This document shows positions 27,102-36,402 of a DNA stretch of 64,000 nt, in pieces. The stretch covers positions 1 through 64,000 of the forward strand of contig NZ_JOFH01000018.1 in NCBI RefSeq assembly GCF_000721235.1, in the 5' to 3' direction. Source of the DNA: Streptomyces olivaceus. Its GTDB lineage: Bacteria > Actinomycetota > Actinomycetes > Streptomycetales > Streptomycetaceae. The position numbers were made by a program, and so were the translations under genes. Under the pieces are notes generated by a model, which made no database searches, had not been told where the DNA came from, and saw nothing but the letters and a program-made list of their open reading frames with translations. Every line of letters starts with the position of its first letter. Position 1 is the stretch's first letter.

Positions 27102-27389
27102 ATGGCCATCGAGGTCCGCATCCCGACCATCCTCCGCCAGTACACCGACGGTCAGAAGGCGGTGGAGGGCTCCGGGGACACCCTCGCCAACCTCTTCGCC
27201 GACCTGGAGACCCGGCACACGGGCATCCGGGCCCGACTCGTCGACGCGGACAACGGCGACCAGCTGCGCCGCTTCGTCAACGTCTACCTGAACGACGAGG
27301 ACGTCCGCTTCCTGGACGGCGTCGAGACCAAGCTGAGCGACGGCGACAGCATCACGATCCTGCCGGCGGTCGCCGGCGGCGCGGCCTGA
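27102..27389 (+). CDS. cysO: Ubiquitin-like sulfur carrier protein CysO (MoaD/ThiS family)
   Basis: 95 residues from the ATG at 27102, with CAGGAG about 9 nt upstream. The beta-grasp fold is seen in the MAIEVRIPTILRQYTDG start, the RRFVNVYLNDEDVRFLDG middle and the ILPAVAGG end. CysO carries sulfur as a C-terminal thiocarboxylate for cysteine synthesis by CysM. The key oddity is the tail: it ends Gly-Gly-Ala-Ala rather than exposing the di-glycine directly, so two residues must be removed before activation. An E1-like MoeZ is needed and is not in the window. cysM follows 6 bp downstream. Confidence 0.93.
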   Translation: MAIEVRIPTILRQYTDGQKAVEGSGDTLANLFADLETRHTGIRARLVDADNGDQLRRFVNVYLNDEDVRFLDGVETKLSDGDSITILPAVAGGAA

Positions 27390-28346
<957 letters not shown>

Positions 28347-28368
28347 CCGGGACCGGACCGGCGGGCGG

Positions 28369-28845
28369 CTACCGCGCGAGGTGACGGACCTGGTCCCACA
28401 GGACCGGGTCCACCACCCCCACCCGGCGCCGGAAGTCGCCCACCGGCACCCGCCGCAGCTCGTCGGTCTCCAGATAGCTCGTCCGCCCCCGCGCGTCCCC
28501 GACCGCGCCCGGCGGCAGCGCGATCACCCCGGCCCGCCCCTCCCGCCGCCGGCTGGTGATCTTCGCGACCAGCGCCCGCCGCCCGCGCACCGAGATCACC
28601 AGGCACGGCCGGTCCTTCGCGCCGTCGGAGTCCTCGTACGGCACGTTCGCCCACCAGATCTCCGCGGGCCGCGGCCGCGGCGCCCGTCCCCGCTGCCCCG
28701 CGGGCCCGGCCGGACGTCCCGGCGGGCGCCGGCTGCCACCCGGCCGGGACGGCGGCCGCCGCCCCCGCCCCCAGCCGTCGACGACCGTGGCGACGAGCGC
28801 GAGCAGAACCACCGCCGCGAAGGCGAGCCACCAGGACGCGTCCAT
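28369..28845 (-). CDS. PemK/MazF-like protein with an N-terminal membrane helix
   Basis: 158 residues from the ATG at 28845. One N-terminal membrane helix (about 4-23: WWLAFAAVVLLALVATVV) is followed by an Arg/Pro/Gly-rich linker and then a PemK-like fold: AEIWWANVPYEDSDGAKDRPCLVIS, ALVAKITSRR, and GRTSYLETDELRRVP. Typical MazF/PemK endoribonucleases are about 110 aa, soluble, and paired with an antitoxin; here there is no small antitoxin gene next to it. It may be a membrane-tethered ribonuclease or a repurposed fold. It is convergent with cysM (22 bp apart). Confidence 0.75.
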   Translation of the reverse strand: MDASWWLAFAAVVLLALVATVVDGWGRGRRPPSRPGGSRRPPGRPAGPAGQRGRAPRPRPAEIWWANVPYEDSDGAKDRPCLVISVRGRRALVAKITSRRREGRAGVIALPPGAVGDARGRTSYLETDELRRVPVGDFRRRVGVVDPVLWDQVRHLAR

Positions 28846-29048
28846 ACCCAGACGGTACCGGCGCGCACTCTCCCCGCGAGCCCCTTCCACGGCCCCGCGC
28901 GCCCCACATCCAGCCGAACCGGTGACACCGCAGGTGAGTTCGCCCACAACGGCCCACGGCGGAGGAGCGACCGAAGGTTTTGCGCCTTACGCTCGACGAA
29001 CCGCACGACCCCCGTCTCTCCACACGCGCCAGCGGAGGTTTCTGCTTC

Positions 29049-29801
29049 ATGAAGCTCACCGTCGTCGGCTGCTCGGGGTCGTTCCCGTCCGCGGAATCGG
29101 CCTGCTCGAGCTACCTCGTCGAGGCCGACGGCTTCCGGCTGCTTCTCGACATGGGCAACGGCGCCCTGGGCGAGCTGCAGCGCCACTGCGGTCTCTACGA
29201 CCTCGACGCGATCTTCCTCAGCCACCTGCACGCCGACCACTGCATCGACATGTGCGCCTATTTCGTGGCGCGCTACTACCGGCACGACGGCGGCCGCTGC
29301 CCCCCGCTCCCGGTCTACGGACCCGAGGGCACCGAGCACCGGCTGACCACCGCCTACGCCGACACCCCCTCCGCCTCCTCGATGAGCGAGGTGTTCGACT
29401 TCCACACGGTCAAGCCGTCCACGTTCGAGGTCGGCCCGTTCACCGTGCACACCGAGCGCGTCGCCCACCCCGTGGAGGCCTACGCCATCCGCGTCGAGCA
29501 CGGCGGCCGCTCGCTGACGTACTCCGGCGACACGGGAGTCACCCCCGTGCTGGACGAACTCGCCCGCGACACCGACCTGTTCCTGTGCGAGGCCGCCTTC
29601 ACGCACGGCAAGGAGAGCATCCCCGACCTCCACCTCAACGGCCGCGAGGCGGGCGAGACCGCCGCCCGCGCCGCCGCCCGCCGCCTGGTCCTCACCCACA
29701 TCCCCCCGTGGACCGACCCCGAGACCAACCTGACCGACGCGCGCGAGGCCTACGCCGGCGCGGTGGAGGCAGCGACGGCGGGTGCGGTGTACGAGATCTG
29801 A
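29049..29801 (+). CDS. Metallo-beta-lactamase-fold hydrolase
   Basis: 250 residues from the ATG at 29049 (GGAGG about 10 nt upstream). The metal site is the family HxHxDH motif in LSHLHADHCID; further ligands are His in ERVAHPVEAY, Asp in YSGDTG and His in LTHIPPW. This layout resembles the RNase Z/ElaC-like or phosphodiesterase subgroup more than drug beta-lactamases. There is no signal peptide, so it is cytoplasmic. The substrate is unknown; cyclic nucleotide or lipid phosphodiester hydrolysis are options. It is convergent with nagE2, and a strong shared hairpin lies between. Confidence 0.88.
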   Translation: MKLTVVGCSGSFPSAESACSSYLVEADGFRLLLDMGNGALGELQRHCGLYDLDAIFLSHLHADHCIDMCAYFVARYYRHDGGRCPPLPVYGPEGTEHRLTTAYADTPSASSMSEVFDFHTVKPSTFEVGPFTVHTERVAHPVEAYAIRVEHGGRSLTYSGDTGVTPVLDELARDTDLFLCEAAFTHGKESIPDLHLNGREAGETAARAAARRLVLTHIPPWTDPETNLTDAREAYAGAVEAATAGAVYEI

Positions 29802-29845
29802 GGCGAGGCGGCCGCACACGGACGCGGCCGGCGGCAGGACATGCG

Positions 29846-29883
29846 CGAGGGCCCCGGAACCTTCACCGGTTCCGGGGCCCTCG
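29846..29883. terminator. Bidirectional terminator between the MBL gene and nagE2
   Basis: CGAGGGCCCCGGAACC (29846-29861) and GGTTCCGGGGCCCTCG (29868-29883) form a perfect 16-bp stem with a 6-nt loop, placed between the two convergent stop codons. Confidence 0.88.
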
Positions 29884-29903
29884 TCATGCCGTACGGCGGA
29901 CGC

Positions 29904-31154
29904 TCACGCCTTCGTGAGGTCCTCGACCTCCTCCTCGGGCTCGCGGCCCGGGGTCTTGAGGTTGAACTTGACGATCGCGAAACGGAACGTCACGTAGTAG
30001 ATCGCCGCGAAGACGAGACCGATCGGGATGATCAGCCAGGGCTTGGTCGCCAGGTGCCAGTTGAGGGCGTAGTCGATGGCACCGGCCGAGAAGTTGAAGC
30101 CGGCGTGCACACCCAGGCCCCACGTGACGGCCATCGAGACGGCGGTCAGCACCGCGTGCAGCACGTACAGGACGGGCGCGATGAACATGAACGAGAACTC
30201 GATCGGCTCGGTCACACCGGTGACGAACGAGGTGAGGGCGAGCGAGACCATCATGCCGAGGACGGCCTTGCGGCGTTCCGGGCGGGCGGTGTGCGCCATC
30301 GCCAGCGCGGCGGCCGGCAGGCCGAACATCATGATCGGGAAGAAGCCCGACTGGAAGATGCCGGCCGACGGGTCACCGGCCAGGAAGCGGGTGATGTCAC
30401 CGTGCACGACCTCACCGGCGGAGTTGGTGAAGTCGCCGAGCTGGAACCAGGCCACCGTGTTCACGAACTGGTGCATGCCGACCGGGATCAGCGCGCGGTT
30501 CACACCGCCGAAGAGGGCGGCGCCGCCGGAGCCGAGGCCGGTCATCCACTCACCGAAGTTGGAGATGCCGTCGCCGATGGGCTCCCAGACCAGACCGAAG
30601 AAGACACCCACCACGATGCCGACGAACGCCATGATGATCGGCACCAGGCGGCGGCCGTTGAAGAAGCCGAGCCAGTCCACCAGCTTGGTGCGGTGGAACC
30701 GCTGCCACAGCACGGCGGAGAGCAGACCCATGATGATGCCGCCGAGCACACCCGGGTCGTTGTACGTCGCGGCGACGTCCTCGCCCTGCTTGACCACCGC
30801 CTCGGTGACCGGGAAGGCCTCCAGGACCTTGCTGTAGACGAGGAAGCCGACCACCGCGGCCAGGGCGGTCGAGCCGTCGGCCTTCTTGGCGAAGCCGATC
30901 GCCACGCCTATGCAGAACAGGATCGGCAGCGAACCGGTGAGCGCACCACCCGCGTTGTTGAAGACGGCTGCGACCTTGTCCCAGCCCAGGCCGTCCTTGC
31001 CGAAGATGTCGTCCTGGCCGAGCCGGACCATGATGCCCGCCGCCGGCAGCACGGCGATCGGGAGCTGCAGGCTGCGGCCGACCTTCTGCAGCCCCTGGAA
31101 AAGACCGGATCCCCGCTTCTTTGCGGGGGCCGCCTTGTCGGTGGCGGTGCTCAT
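29904..31154 (-). CDS. nagE2: N-acetylglucosamine PTS permease, EIIC
   Basis: 416 residues from the ATG at 31154 (GGAGGAAGT directly upstream). A glucose/GlcNAc-family EIIC membrane domain: LQKVGRSLQLPIAVLPAAGIMVRLG at the start, about ten helices, and the conserved GVTEPIEFSFMF sugar-binding segment. It has only the C domain; the B domain is the separate nagF gene. By published work NagE2 is the principal GlcNAc permease of S. coelicolor. Two DasR-type boxes lie 17 bp upstream of the start codon. It is read toward the MBL gene. Confidence 0.92.
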   Translation of the reverse strand: MSTATDKAAPAKKRGSGLFQGLQKVGRSLQLPIAVLPAAGIMVRLGQDDIFGKDGLGWDKVAAVFNNAGGALTGSLPILFCIGVAIGFAKKADGSTALAAVVGFLVYSKVLEAFPVTEAVVKQGEDVAATYNDPGVLGGIIMGLLSAVLWQRFHRTKLVDWLGFFNGRRLVPIIMAFVGIVVGVFFGLVWEPIGDGISNFGEWMTGLGSGGAALFGGVNRALIPVGMHQFVNTVAWFQLGDFTNSAGEVVHGDITRFLAGDPSAGIFQSGFFPIMMFGLPAAALAMAHTARPERRKAVLGMMVSLALTSFVTGVTEPIEFSFMFIAPVLYVLHAVLTAVSMAVTWGLGVHAGFNFSAGAIDYALNWHLATKPWLIIPIGLVFAAIYYVTFRFAIVKFNLKTPGREPEEEVEDLTKA

Positions 31155-31171
31155 ACTTCCTCCATCGTGGT

Positions 31172-31198
31172 GGTCTACACCACTCAGTGGTGTAGACC
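31172..31198. promoter_or_regulatory. Double DasR-type (dre) operator of nagE2
   Basis: GGTCTACACCACT (31172-31184) and AGTGGTGTAGACC (31186-31198) are inverted copies separated by one base, so the whole 27 bp is a perfect palindrome. Each half matches the DasR-responsive element (core TGGTCTAGACCA-like). The site lies about 17 bp upstream of the nagE2 start codon, where a bound GntR-type repressor would block transcription. Confidence 0.88.
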
Positions 31199-31271
31199 TG
31201 TTTTAGCACGATGAAGGCGGCGTAAGGAACCCGTGATTCCGCTACCGCCGGGCTACGCGCCGTGCGCGCGT

Positions 31272-31304
31272 CGAAGGCCCCCGGACCGGTGTCCGAGGGC
31301 CTTC
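31272..31304 (-). terminator. Terminator of nagE1
   Basis: CGAAGGCCC...GGAC and GTCC...GGGCCTTCG form a long stem with one internal mismatch, about 30 bp after the nagE1 stop and ahead of the nagE2 operator. Confidence 0.7.
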
Positions 31305-31335
31305 GCGAGACCACGCCTCCAAGAGTACGTGAGGT

Positions 31336-32631
31336 CTATCCCTTGGTGACGTCCTCCACCTCGTCCTCGGGCTCCCGCCCCGGAGTCTTCAGGTCGAACC
31401 TCGTGATCGCGAACCGGAAGACCGCGTAGTACAGCGCCGCGAAGCACAGCCCGATCGGAACGATCAGCCACGGTTTCGTCGCCAGGTTCCAGTTGATGAC
31501 GTAGTCGATCAGCCCCGCCGAGAAGCTGAACCCGTCCTTCACCCCCAGCGCCCACGTCACCGCCATCGACACGCCCGTCAGCACCACGTGCACCGCGTAC
31601 AGCAGCGGCGCGACGAAAAGGAACGAGTACTCCAGCGGCTCCGTGATCCCCGTCACGAACGACGTCAGCGCCACCGACAGCATCAGACCGCCGACCTCCT
31701 TGCGGCGGTGCGGCTTCGCGCAGTGCGTGATCGCCAGCGCCGCCGCCGGCAGCGCGAACATCATGATCGGGAAGAAGCCCGTCGTGAACTGGCCCGCGTC
31801 CGGATCGCCCGCCAGGAACATGTTGATGTCGCCGTGCACCACCGTGCCGTCCGGCTTCGTGTACGAACCGAACTGGAACCACATCGGCACGTTCAGGAAC
31901 TGATGCAGGCCGATCACCAGCAGGGCCCGGTTCGCCAGCCCGTACACCCCCGCGCCCCACGCGCCGATCCCCGTCAGCCAGTCGCTGAAACTCTCCAGCG
32001 CGTCACCGACCGGCGGCCACACCCACAGGCACAGCGCCGCGAACACGATCGCCGTGAACGCCATGATGATCGGCACCAGGCGGCGCCCGTTGAAGAAGCC
32101 CAGCCAGTCCACCAGCCTCGTCCGGTGGAACCGCTGCCAGAAGTACGCCGTCAGCAGCCCCATCACGATGCCGCCGAAGACCCCCGGGTTCTGGAAGACG
32201 AACGCCGTGACCTCGCCGTCGCCGCCGGACGGTTGGCACCCGACCTGGGGCACCGCCGTCGACCCCTCCGGGCAGTCCTCCGGGAACTGCCGCAGCACGT
32301 TGTAGTAGACGAGGAACCCCGCCACCGCCGCCAGCGCCGTCGAACCGTCCGCCTTCCGCGCCATCCCGATGGCCACACCCACGCAGAACAGCAGCGGCAG
32401 CCCCAGCGAACCGTCCAGCAGCGCGCCGCCCGCACCGGTCATCACCTTCGAGACGTTCGACCAGCCCAGACCGTCGTCCCCGAACACGTCCGGCTGCCCC
32501 AGCCGGTTGAGGATGCCGGCGGCGGGCAGGACCGCGATGGGCAGCTGAAGACTCCGGCCCATCTTCTGCAGCCCCTGGAACGCCTTGTTCCAGCGGACCC
32601 GGGCGGCCCCGGCCGCACTGTCCGCGCTCAT
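31336..32631 (-). CDS. nagE1: PTS permease EIIC, N-acetylglucosamine/glucose family
   Basis: 431 residues from the ATG at 32631 (GGAG 5 nt upstream). Paralogous to nagE2 along its length (LQKMGRSLQLPIAVLPAAGI..., GITEPLEYSFLF), but with a longer extracellular loop (about 115-145) containing two cysteines, CPEGSTAVPQVGC. EIIC only. It is divergent from nagF with a DasR-type box between. In S. coelicolor the corresponding gene is known as nagE1 (earlier malX2) and contributes little to GlcNAc uptake; a different sugar is possible. Confidence 0.88.
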   Translation of the reverse strand: MSADSAAGAARVRWNKAFQGLQKMGRSLQLPIAVLPAAGILNRLGQPDVFGDDGLGWSNVSKVMTGAGGALLDGSLGLPLLFCVGVAIGMARKADGSTALAAVAGFLVYYNVLRQFPEDCPEGSTAVPQVGCQPSGGDGEVTAFVFQNPGVFGGIVMGLLTAYFWQRFHRTRLVDWLGFFNGRRLVPIIMAFTAIVFAALCLWVWPPVGDALESFSDWLTGIGAWGAGVYGLANRALLVIGLHQFLNVPMWFQFGSYTKPDGTVVHGDINMFLAGDPDAGQFTTGFFPIMMFALPAAALAITHCAKPHRRKEVGGLMLSVALTSFVTGITEPLEYSFLFVAPLLYAVHVVLTGVSMAVTWALGVKDGFSFSAGLIDYVINWNLATKPWLIVPIGLCFAALYYAVFRFAITRFDLKTPGREPEDEVEDVTKG

Positions 32632-32690
32632 CCGCGCTCCACCCCGGTCTCCCTCCGGTCGTCCACCGGGCGTCATCCGGGCGCCGGTAC

Positions 32691-32709
32691 ACTGGTGTAG
32701 ACCACCAGT
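32691..32709. promoter_or_regulatory. DasR-type (dre) operator between nagE1 and nagF
   Basis: ACTGGTGTAGACCACCAGT is a near-perfect dyad matching the DasR element. It lies 60 bp upstream of the nagE1 start and 118 bp upstream of nagF, so one site may control both divergent genes. Confidence 0.88.
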
Positions 32710-32826
32710 CGACGCACGGCTCCGCCGTCGTGACGCCATCATTCGGTACCCGCCGCGTGACCGCTCGCGAAGCTGGGCCAACTGTGGGTTACTGCGACAA
32801 AGCGGTTCGGATCAGGGAGAGACGAC

Positions 32827-33060
32827 ATGGCCAGCAAGGCTGAGAAGATCGTCGCCGGCCTCGGCGGCATCGACAACATCGACGAGATCGAAGGCTGCAT
32901 CACCCGCCTCCGCACCGAGGTCAACGACCCCGAGCTGGTCAACGAAGCCGCCCTCAAGGCCGCCGGCGCCCACGGCGTCGTCAAGATGGGCACCGCCATC
33001 CAGGTCGTCATCGGCACCGACGCCGACCCGATCGCCGCGGAGATCGAAGACATGATGTGA
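32827..33060 (+). CDS. nagF: PTS phosphotransfer protein EIIB, N-acetylglucosamine
   Basis: 77 residues, a stand-alone EIIB domain of the glucose/GlcNAc family. The phosphorylated Cys is in DEIEGCITRLRTEV, the family signature. It passes phosphate from EIIA to the sugar transported by NagE2 (and possibly NagE1). The ribosome binding site AGGGAGAG lies about 5 nt upstream of the ATG. A strong hairpin follows the gene. The single B domain serving two C domains is the known streptomycete arrangement. Confidence 0.93.
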   Translation: MASKAEKIVAGLGGIDNIDEIEGCITRLRTEVNDPELVNEAALKAAGAHGVVKMGTAIQVVIGTDADPIAAEIEDMM

Positions 33061-33070
33061 GCCGTGCGCG

Positions 33071-33117
33071 CACGAGGGCCCCGGACGCCGGCGTCGCCGG
33101 TGTCCGGGGCCCTCGTG
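33071..33117 (+). terminator. Terminator between nagF and the YceI gene
   Basis: CACGAGGGCCCCGGAC and GTCCGGGGCCCTCGTG pair over 16 bp, with further CCGGCG/CGCCGG pairing in the loop. It sits between the convergent stops at 33060 and 33127 and can serve both. Confidence 0.85.
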
Positions 33118-33126
33118 CCGGTGCGG

Positions 33127-34026
33127 CTACTTGAACTTCAGCTCGGTGCCCTTGGGTACGACCTGGATGTCCAGATCGATCTGGACGGTGGAGCCGACCA
33201 CCGCGATGCCGCGGGCCAGCATCGTCTGCCAGTCGATGGTGTAGTCCTCGCGGTGCAGCTCGGTGGTGGCCTTCACGGCCAGGCGGGTCTCGTCCTCCAT
33301 GCCGACGCGGATACCGCCGTAGTTCGCGTCGAGGGACACCGTGCGGGTGACCCCGTGCAGCGTGAGTCCGCCCGTGATCGTCCAGGCGTTGCCGCCGCGG
33401 TGCACGAAGCGCTCGCTGTAGAACTCCAGGGTCGGATAGCGCTCCACGTCGAGGAAGTCGCCCGACCGCAGGTGGTCGTCGCGCATCTTCACGTTGGTGT
33501 CGATCGAGGCGGCGTCGATGACGACGTGCATCGCCGACTCCTCGATGGTGCGGCCGATCCGGATCGCGCCGGCGAACCGGTTGAAGCGGCCGTACACCTT
33601 GGCGAGACCGATGTGGCGGGCGGAGAACCCGATCCGGGTGTGGGCCTGTTCGATCTCCCAGTCGCCGGACTCGGGCAGGGAGAACGACTGCGACGTCTGG
33701 AGTGTGATGTCGCCCGGACCGGCCACACCCCGGTCGGCGGTGACCGGGACGGTGCCCCGGTACGGGTCGAACCCGTCGGCTGACACGTGCAGCCGGTAGT
33801 CGCCGAGCGGGACTGTCGCCACGACCCGTCCGTACGGGTCGGCCTGACCGCTCACCACCTTCTGGCCGCGGCTGTCGGTCACCGTGAAGTCGGCCTGGCC
33901 CAGTGGCTCGCCCACCGGGTCGACGACCCGGCACGTGAGCAGACCCGCGCCGGACGGCACGGCGAACCCGGCGGAACTCCCTCTTCGACGAGAGGGCTTA
34001 CGCCGGTCGATGAGGCGGCTGATCAT
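33127..34026 (-). CDS. YceI-family lipocalin-like protein fused to a carboxypeptidase-regulatory-like domain
   Basis: 299 residues. An N-terminal Ig-like carboxypeptidase-regulatory domain (about 28-105: LLTCRVVDPVGEPLGQADFT..., GRVVATVPLGDYRLHVSADG) precedes the YceI beta-barrel (about 120-299: DWEIEQAHTRIGFSARHIGL, MRDDHLRSGDFLDVERYPTL). YceI proteins bind polyisoprenoids in other bacteria. There is no signal peptide or membrane helix, so it appears cytoplasmic, unlike E. coli YceI. The two-domain fusion is common in streptomycetes. It is convergent with nagF and divergent from rph. Confidence 0.88.
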   Translation of the reverse strand: MISRLIDRRKPSRRRGSSAGFAVPSGAGLLTCRVVDPVGEPLGQADFTVTDSRGQKVVSGQADPYGRVVATVPLGDYRLHVSADGFDPYRGTVPVTADRGVAGPGDITLQTSQSFSLPESGDWEIEQAHTRIGFSARHIGLAKVYGRFNRFAGAIRIGRTIEESAMHVVIDAASIDTNVKMRDDHLRSGDFLDVERYPTLEFYSERFVHRGGNAWTITGGLTLHGVTRTVSLDANYGGIRVGMEDETRLAVKATTELHREDYTIDWQTMLARGIAVVGSTVQIDLDIQVVPKGTELKFK

Positions 34027-34255
34027 GGTGCGTTACCCCTATACGGTGGCGCTCCGCGAGCCGCGGTACGGAGTCGACCGCCGGCCCGAAACGGACGAAC
34101 TTTCGATTCCTGCTCCGTATGAAGTAACCGTACAGGCAGATCCGGGGCCTGGTTCAACTGTGAACCAGGTGTCGTGTGAAGGGTGTCAACTCCTTCTGTG
34201 AAATTGGAACTTACGGTCTCAGCCGACCGATGACGGTCATCTCGGGGCCCGCCGA

Positions 34256-34261
34256 TAGGCT
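34256..34261 (+). promoter_or_regulatory. -10 element of a probable leaderless promoter for rph
   Basis: TAGGCT ends seven bases before the rph start codon. No Shine-Dalgarno sequence is visible, which fits a leaderless transcript. Confidence 0.4.
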
Positions 34262-34268
34262 CACCCGT

Positions 34269-35006
<738 letters not shown>

Positions 35007-35176
35007 AGGGCACGCCAAGGGCGCTTCAAGGAAAGGGCCCCACCGGCGCAACTCGCGGGCCCGGGACCGCGTCCCTAGCAGTACAGCGACACCACGGGCG
35101 TACGGCACCCGCCGTACGCCCGACGCCGCACCGCACACGGGCCGCCCGGCCCTGTCCCAGGGGAGGACCGAGACCC

Positions 35177-35584
35177 ATGGCCGTGAGCCGCCACCGCAGC
35201 CATCGCCGCACCGCCACCGCAGTCGCCACACTGGCGGCCGTCGTCCTGACGGTCGGCCTCACCACCGGCTGCGACGCCGTCGACAAGGCACTCGACTGCG
35301 TCCGCACGGCCGACGCCATCGCCGACAGCGTCACCGAACTCCAGCAGGCCGTCGAGAGCGCCTCCGACGACCCGACCCAGCTGGAGAAGTCCCTCGACTC
35401 CATAGACAAGAACCTCGGCGAGATCGGCGACAAGACCGACAACACCGACGTCAACGATGCGGTCGACGCCCTCGGCAAGGCCGTCGACAACGTCCGCACC
35501 TCCGTGCAGGACGGCGACAACACCCCCGACCTGAGCCCGGTCACCGACGCGGCGGGCGAACTGACCAAGGTCTGCACACCGTAG
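35177..35584 (+). CDS. Small secreted lipoprotein, unknown function
   Basis: 135 residues. The ATG follows GGGGAGGACC. A signal peptide ends with the lipobox TTGC, so Cys32 is the lipidated residue. The mature protein is acidic and helical (DKALDCVRTADAIADSV, TQLEKSLDSIDKNLGEIGDK), with three further possible helices and a second and third Cys that could pair. It resembles secreted coiled-coil lipoproteins but no domain is recognised. It lies between rph and rdgB on the same strand. Confidence 0.75.
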   Translation: MAVSRHRSHRRTATAVATLAAVVLTVGLTTGCDAVDKALDCVRTADAIADSVTELQQAVESASDDPTQLEKSLDSIDKNLGEIGDKTDNTDVNDAVDALGKAVDNVRTSVQDGDNTPDLSPVTDAAGELTKVCTP

Positions 35585-35585
35585 T

Positions 35586-35618
35586 AGGACGGCAGAAGGA
35601 CGGCAGTAGGACCGCAGA
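35586..35618 (+). repeat. Three tandem 11-bp repeats before rdgB
   Basis: AGGACGGCAGA, AGGACGGCAGT and AGGACCGCAGA follow one another directly (35586-35618), in the 70-bp gap between the lipoprotein and rdgB. The 11-bp period is one helical turn. Confidence 0.75.
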
Positions 35619-35654
35619 AGGGAAGGGTCCGGGGGGTCCGGAATACTTGCCCCC

Positions 35655-36257
35655 ATGACCCGCCTCATCCTCGCCACCCGCAACGCCGGCAAGATCACCG
35701 AACTGAAGGCCATCCTCGCCGACGCGGGCCTGCCCCACGACCTCGTCGGCGCGGAGGCCTACCCGGAGATCCCCGACGTCAAGGAGACCGGCGTCACCTT
35801 CGCCGAGAACGCCCTCCTCAAGGCCCACGCCCTCGCCCGGGCCACCGGCCTGCCCGCCGTCGCCGACGACTCCGGCCTCTGCGTCGACGTCCTGAACGGC
35901 GCGCCGGGCATCTTCTCGGCCCGCTGGTCCGGCCGCCACGGCGACGACCGGGCCAACCTCGACCTCCTCCTCGCCCAGCTCTCCGACATCGCCGCCGAAC
36001 ACCGGGCCGCCCACTTCGCCTGCGCCGCGGCCCTGGCCCTCCCCGACGGCACGCAGCGCGTGGTCGAGGGACAACTGAGGGGCACCCTCCGCCACGCCCC
36101 CGCCGGCACGAACGGCTTCGGCTACGACCCGATCCTCCAGCCGGAGAACGACACCCGCACGTGCGCGGAACTGACAGCGGACGAGAAGAACGCCATCAGC
36201 CACCGCGGCAAGGCGTTCCGCGCACTGGTACCGGCGGTACGGGAGCTGCTGGGCTGA
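35655..36257 (+). CDS. rdgB: XTP/dITP diphosphatase (RdgB/Ham1)
   Basis: 200 residues. A house-cleaning pyrophosphatase that removes non-canonical purine nucleotides (XTP, ITP, dITP). The N-terminal LILATRNAGKITELKAIL is the nucleotide-binding signature; the metal-binding acidic residues are in GVTFAENALLKA and VADDSGLCVDVLNGAPGIFS, and FGYDPIL is the purine-pocket motif. A -10-like TACTTG five bases before the ATG suggests a leaderless transcript. Confidence 0.97.
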   Translation: MTRLILATRNAGKITELKAILADAGLPHDLVGAEAYPEIPDVKETGVTFAENALLKAHALARATGLPAVADDSGLCVDVLNGAPGIFSARWSGRHGDDRANLDLLLAQLSDIAAEHRAAHFACAAALALPDGTQRVVEGQLRGTLRHAPAGTNGFGYDPILQPENDTRTCAELTADEKNAISHRGKAFRALVPAVRELLG

Positions 36258-36276
36258 GGGCCGGAGAACGTACTGG

Positions 36277-36360
36277 TGCGGCCGGAGGGACTCGAACCCT
36301 CACGGGAGTTACCCCACTGGGACCTAAACCCAGCGTGACTGCCAATTCCACCACGGCCGC
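36277..36360 (-). tRNA. tRNA-Leu(UAG)
   Basis: An 84-nt class II tRNA read on the minus strand. Acceptor GCGGCCG pairs with CGGCCGC; discriminator A73. Anticodon stem CTGGG/CCCAG with loop TTTAGGT gives anticodon TAG, reading CUA/CUG-type leucine codons. It has the long variable arm expected for leucine tRNAs and a T-loop TTCGAGT. CCA is not encoded. It lies just 20 bp after rdgB, antisense. Confidence 0.93.
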
Positions 36361-36402
36361 CCGGCGCTGCTGCCCGGCCATGCTACTGGCAGGGCAGCGC
36401 CG

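Noticed and set aside
28369..28845. Classical MazEF/PemIK toxin-antitoxin pair
   Set aside because: No small antitoxin gene precedes or follows the PemK-like gene, and the protein carries a membrane helix.
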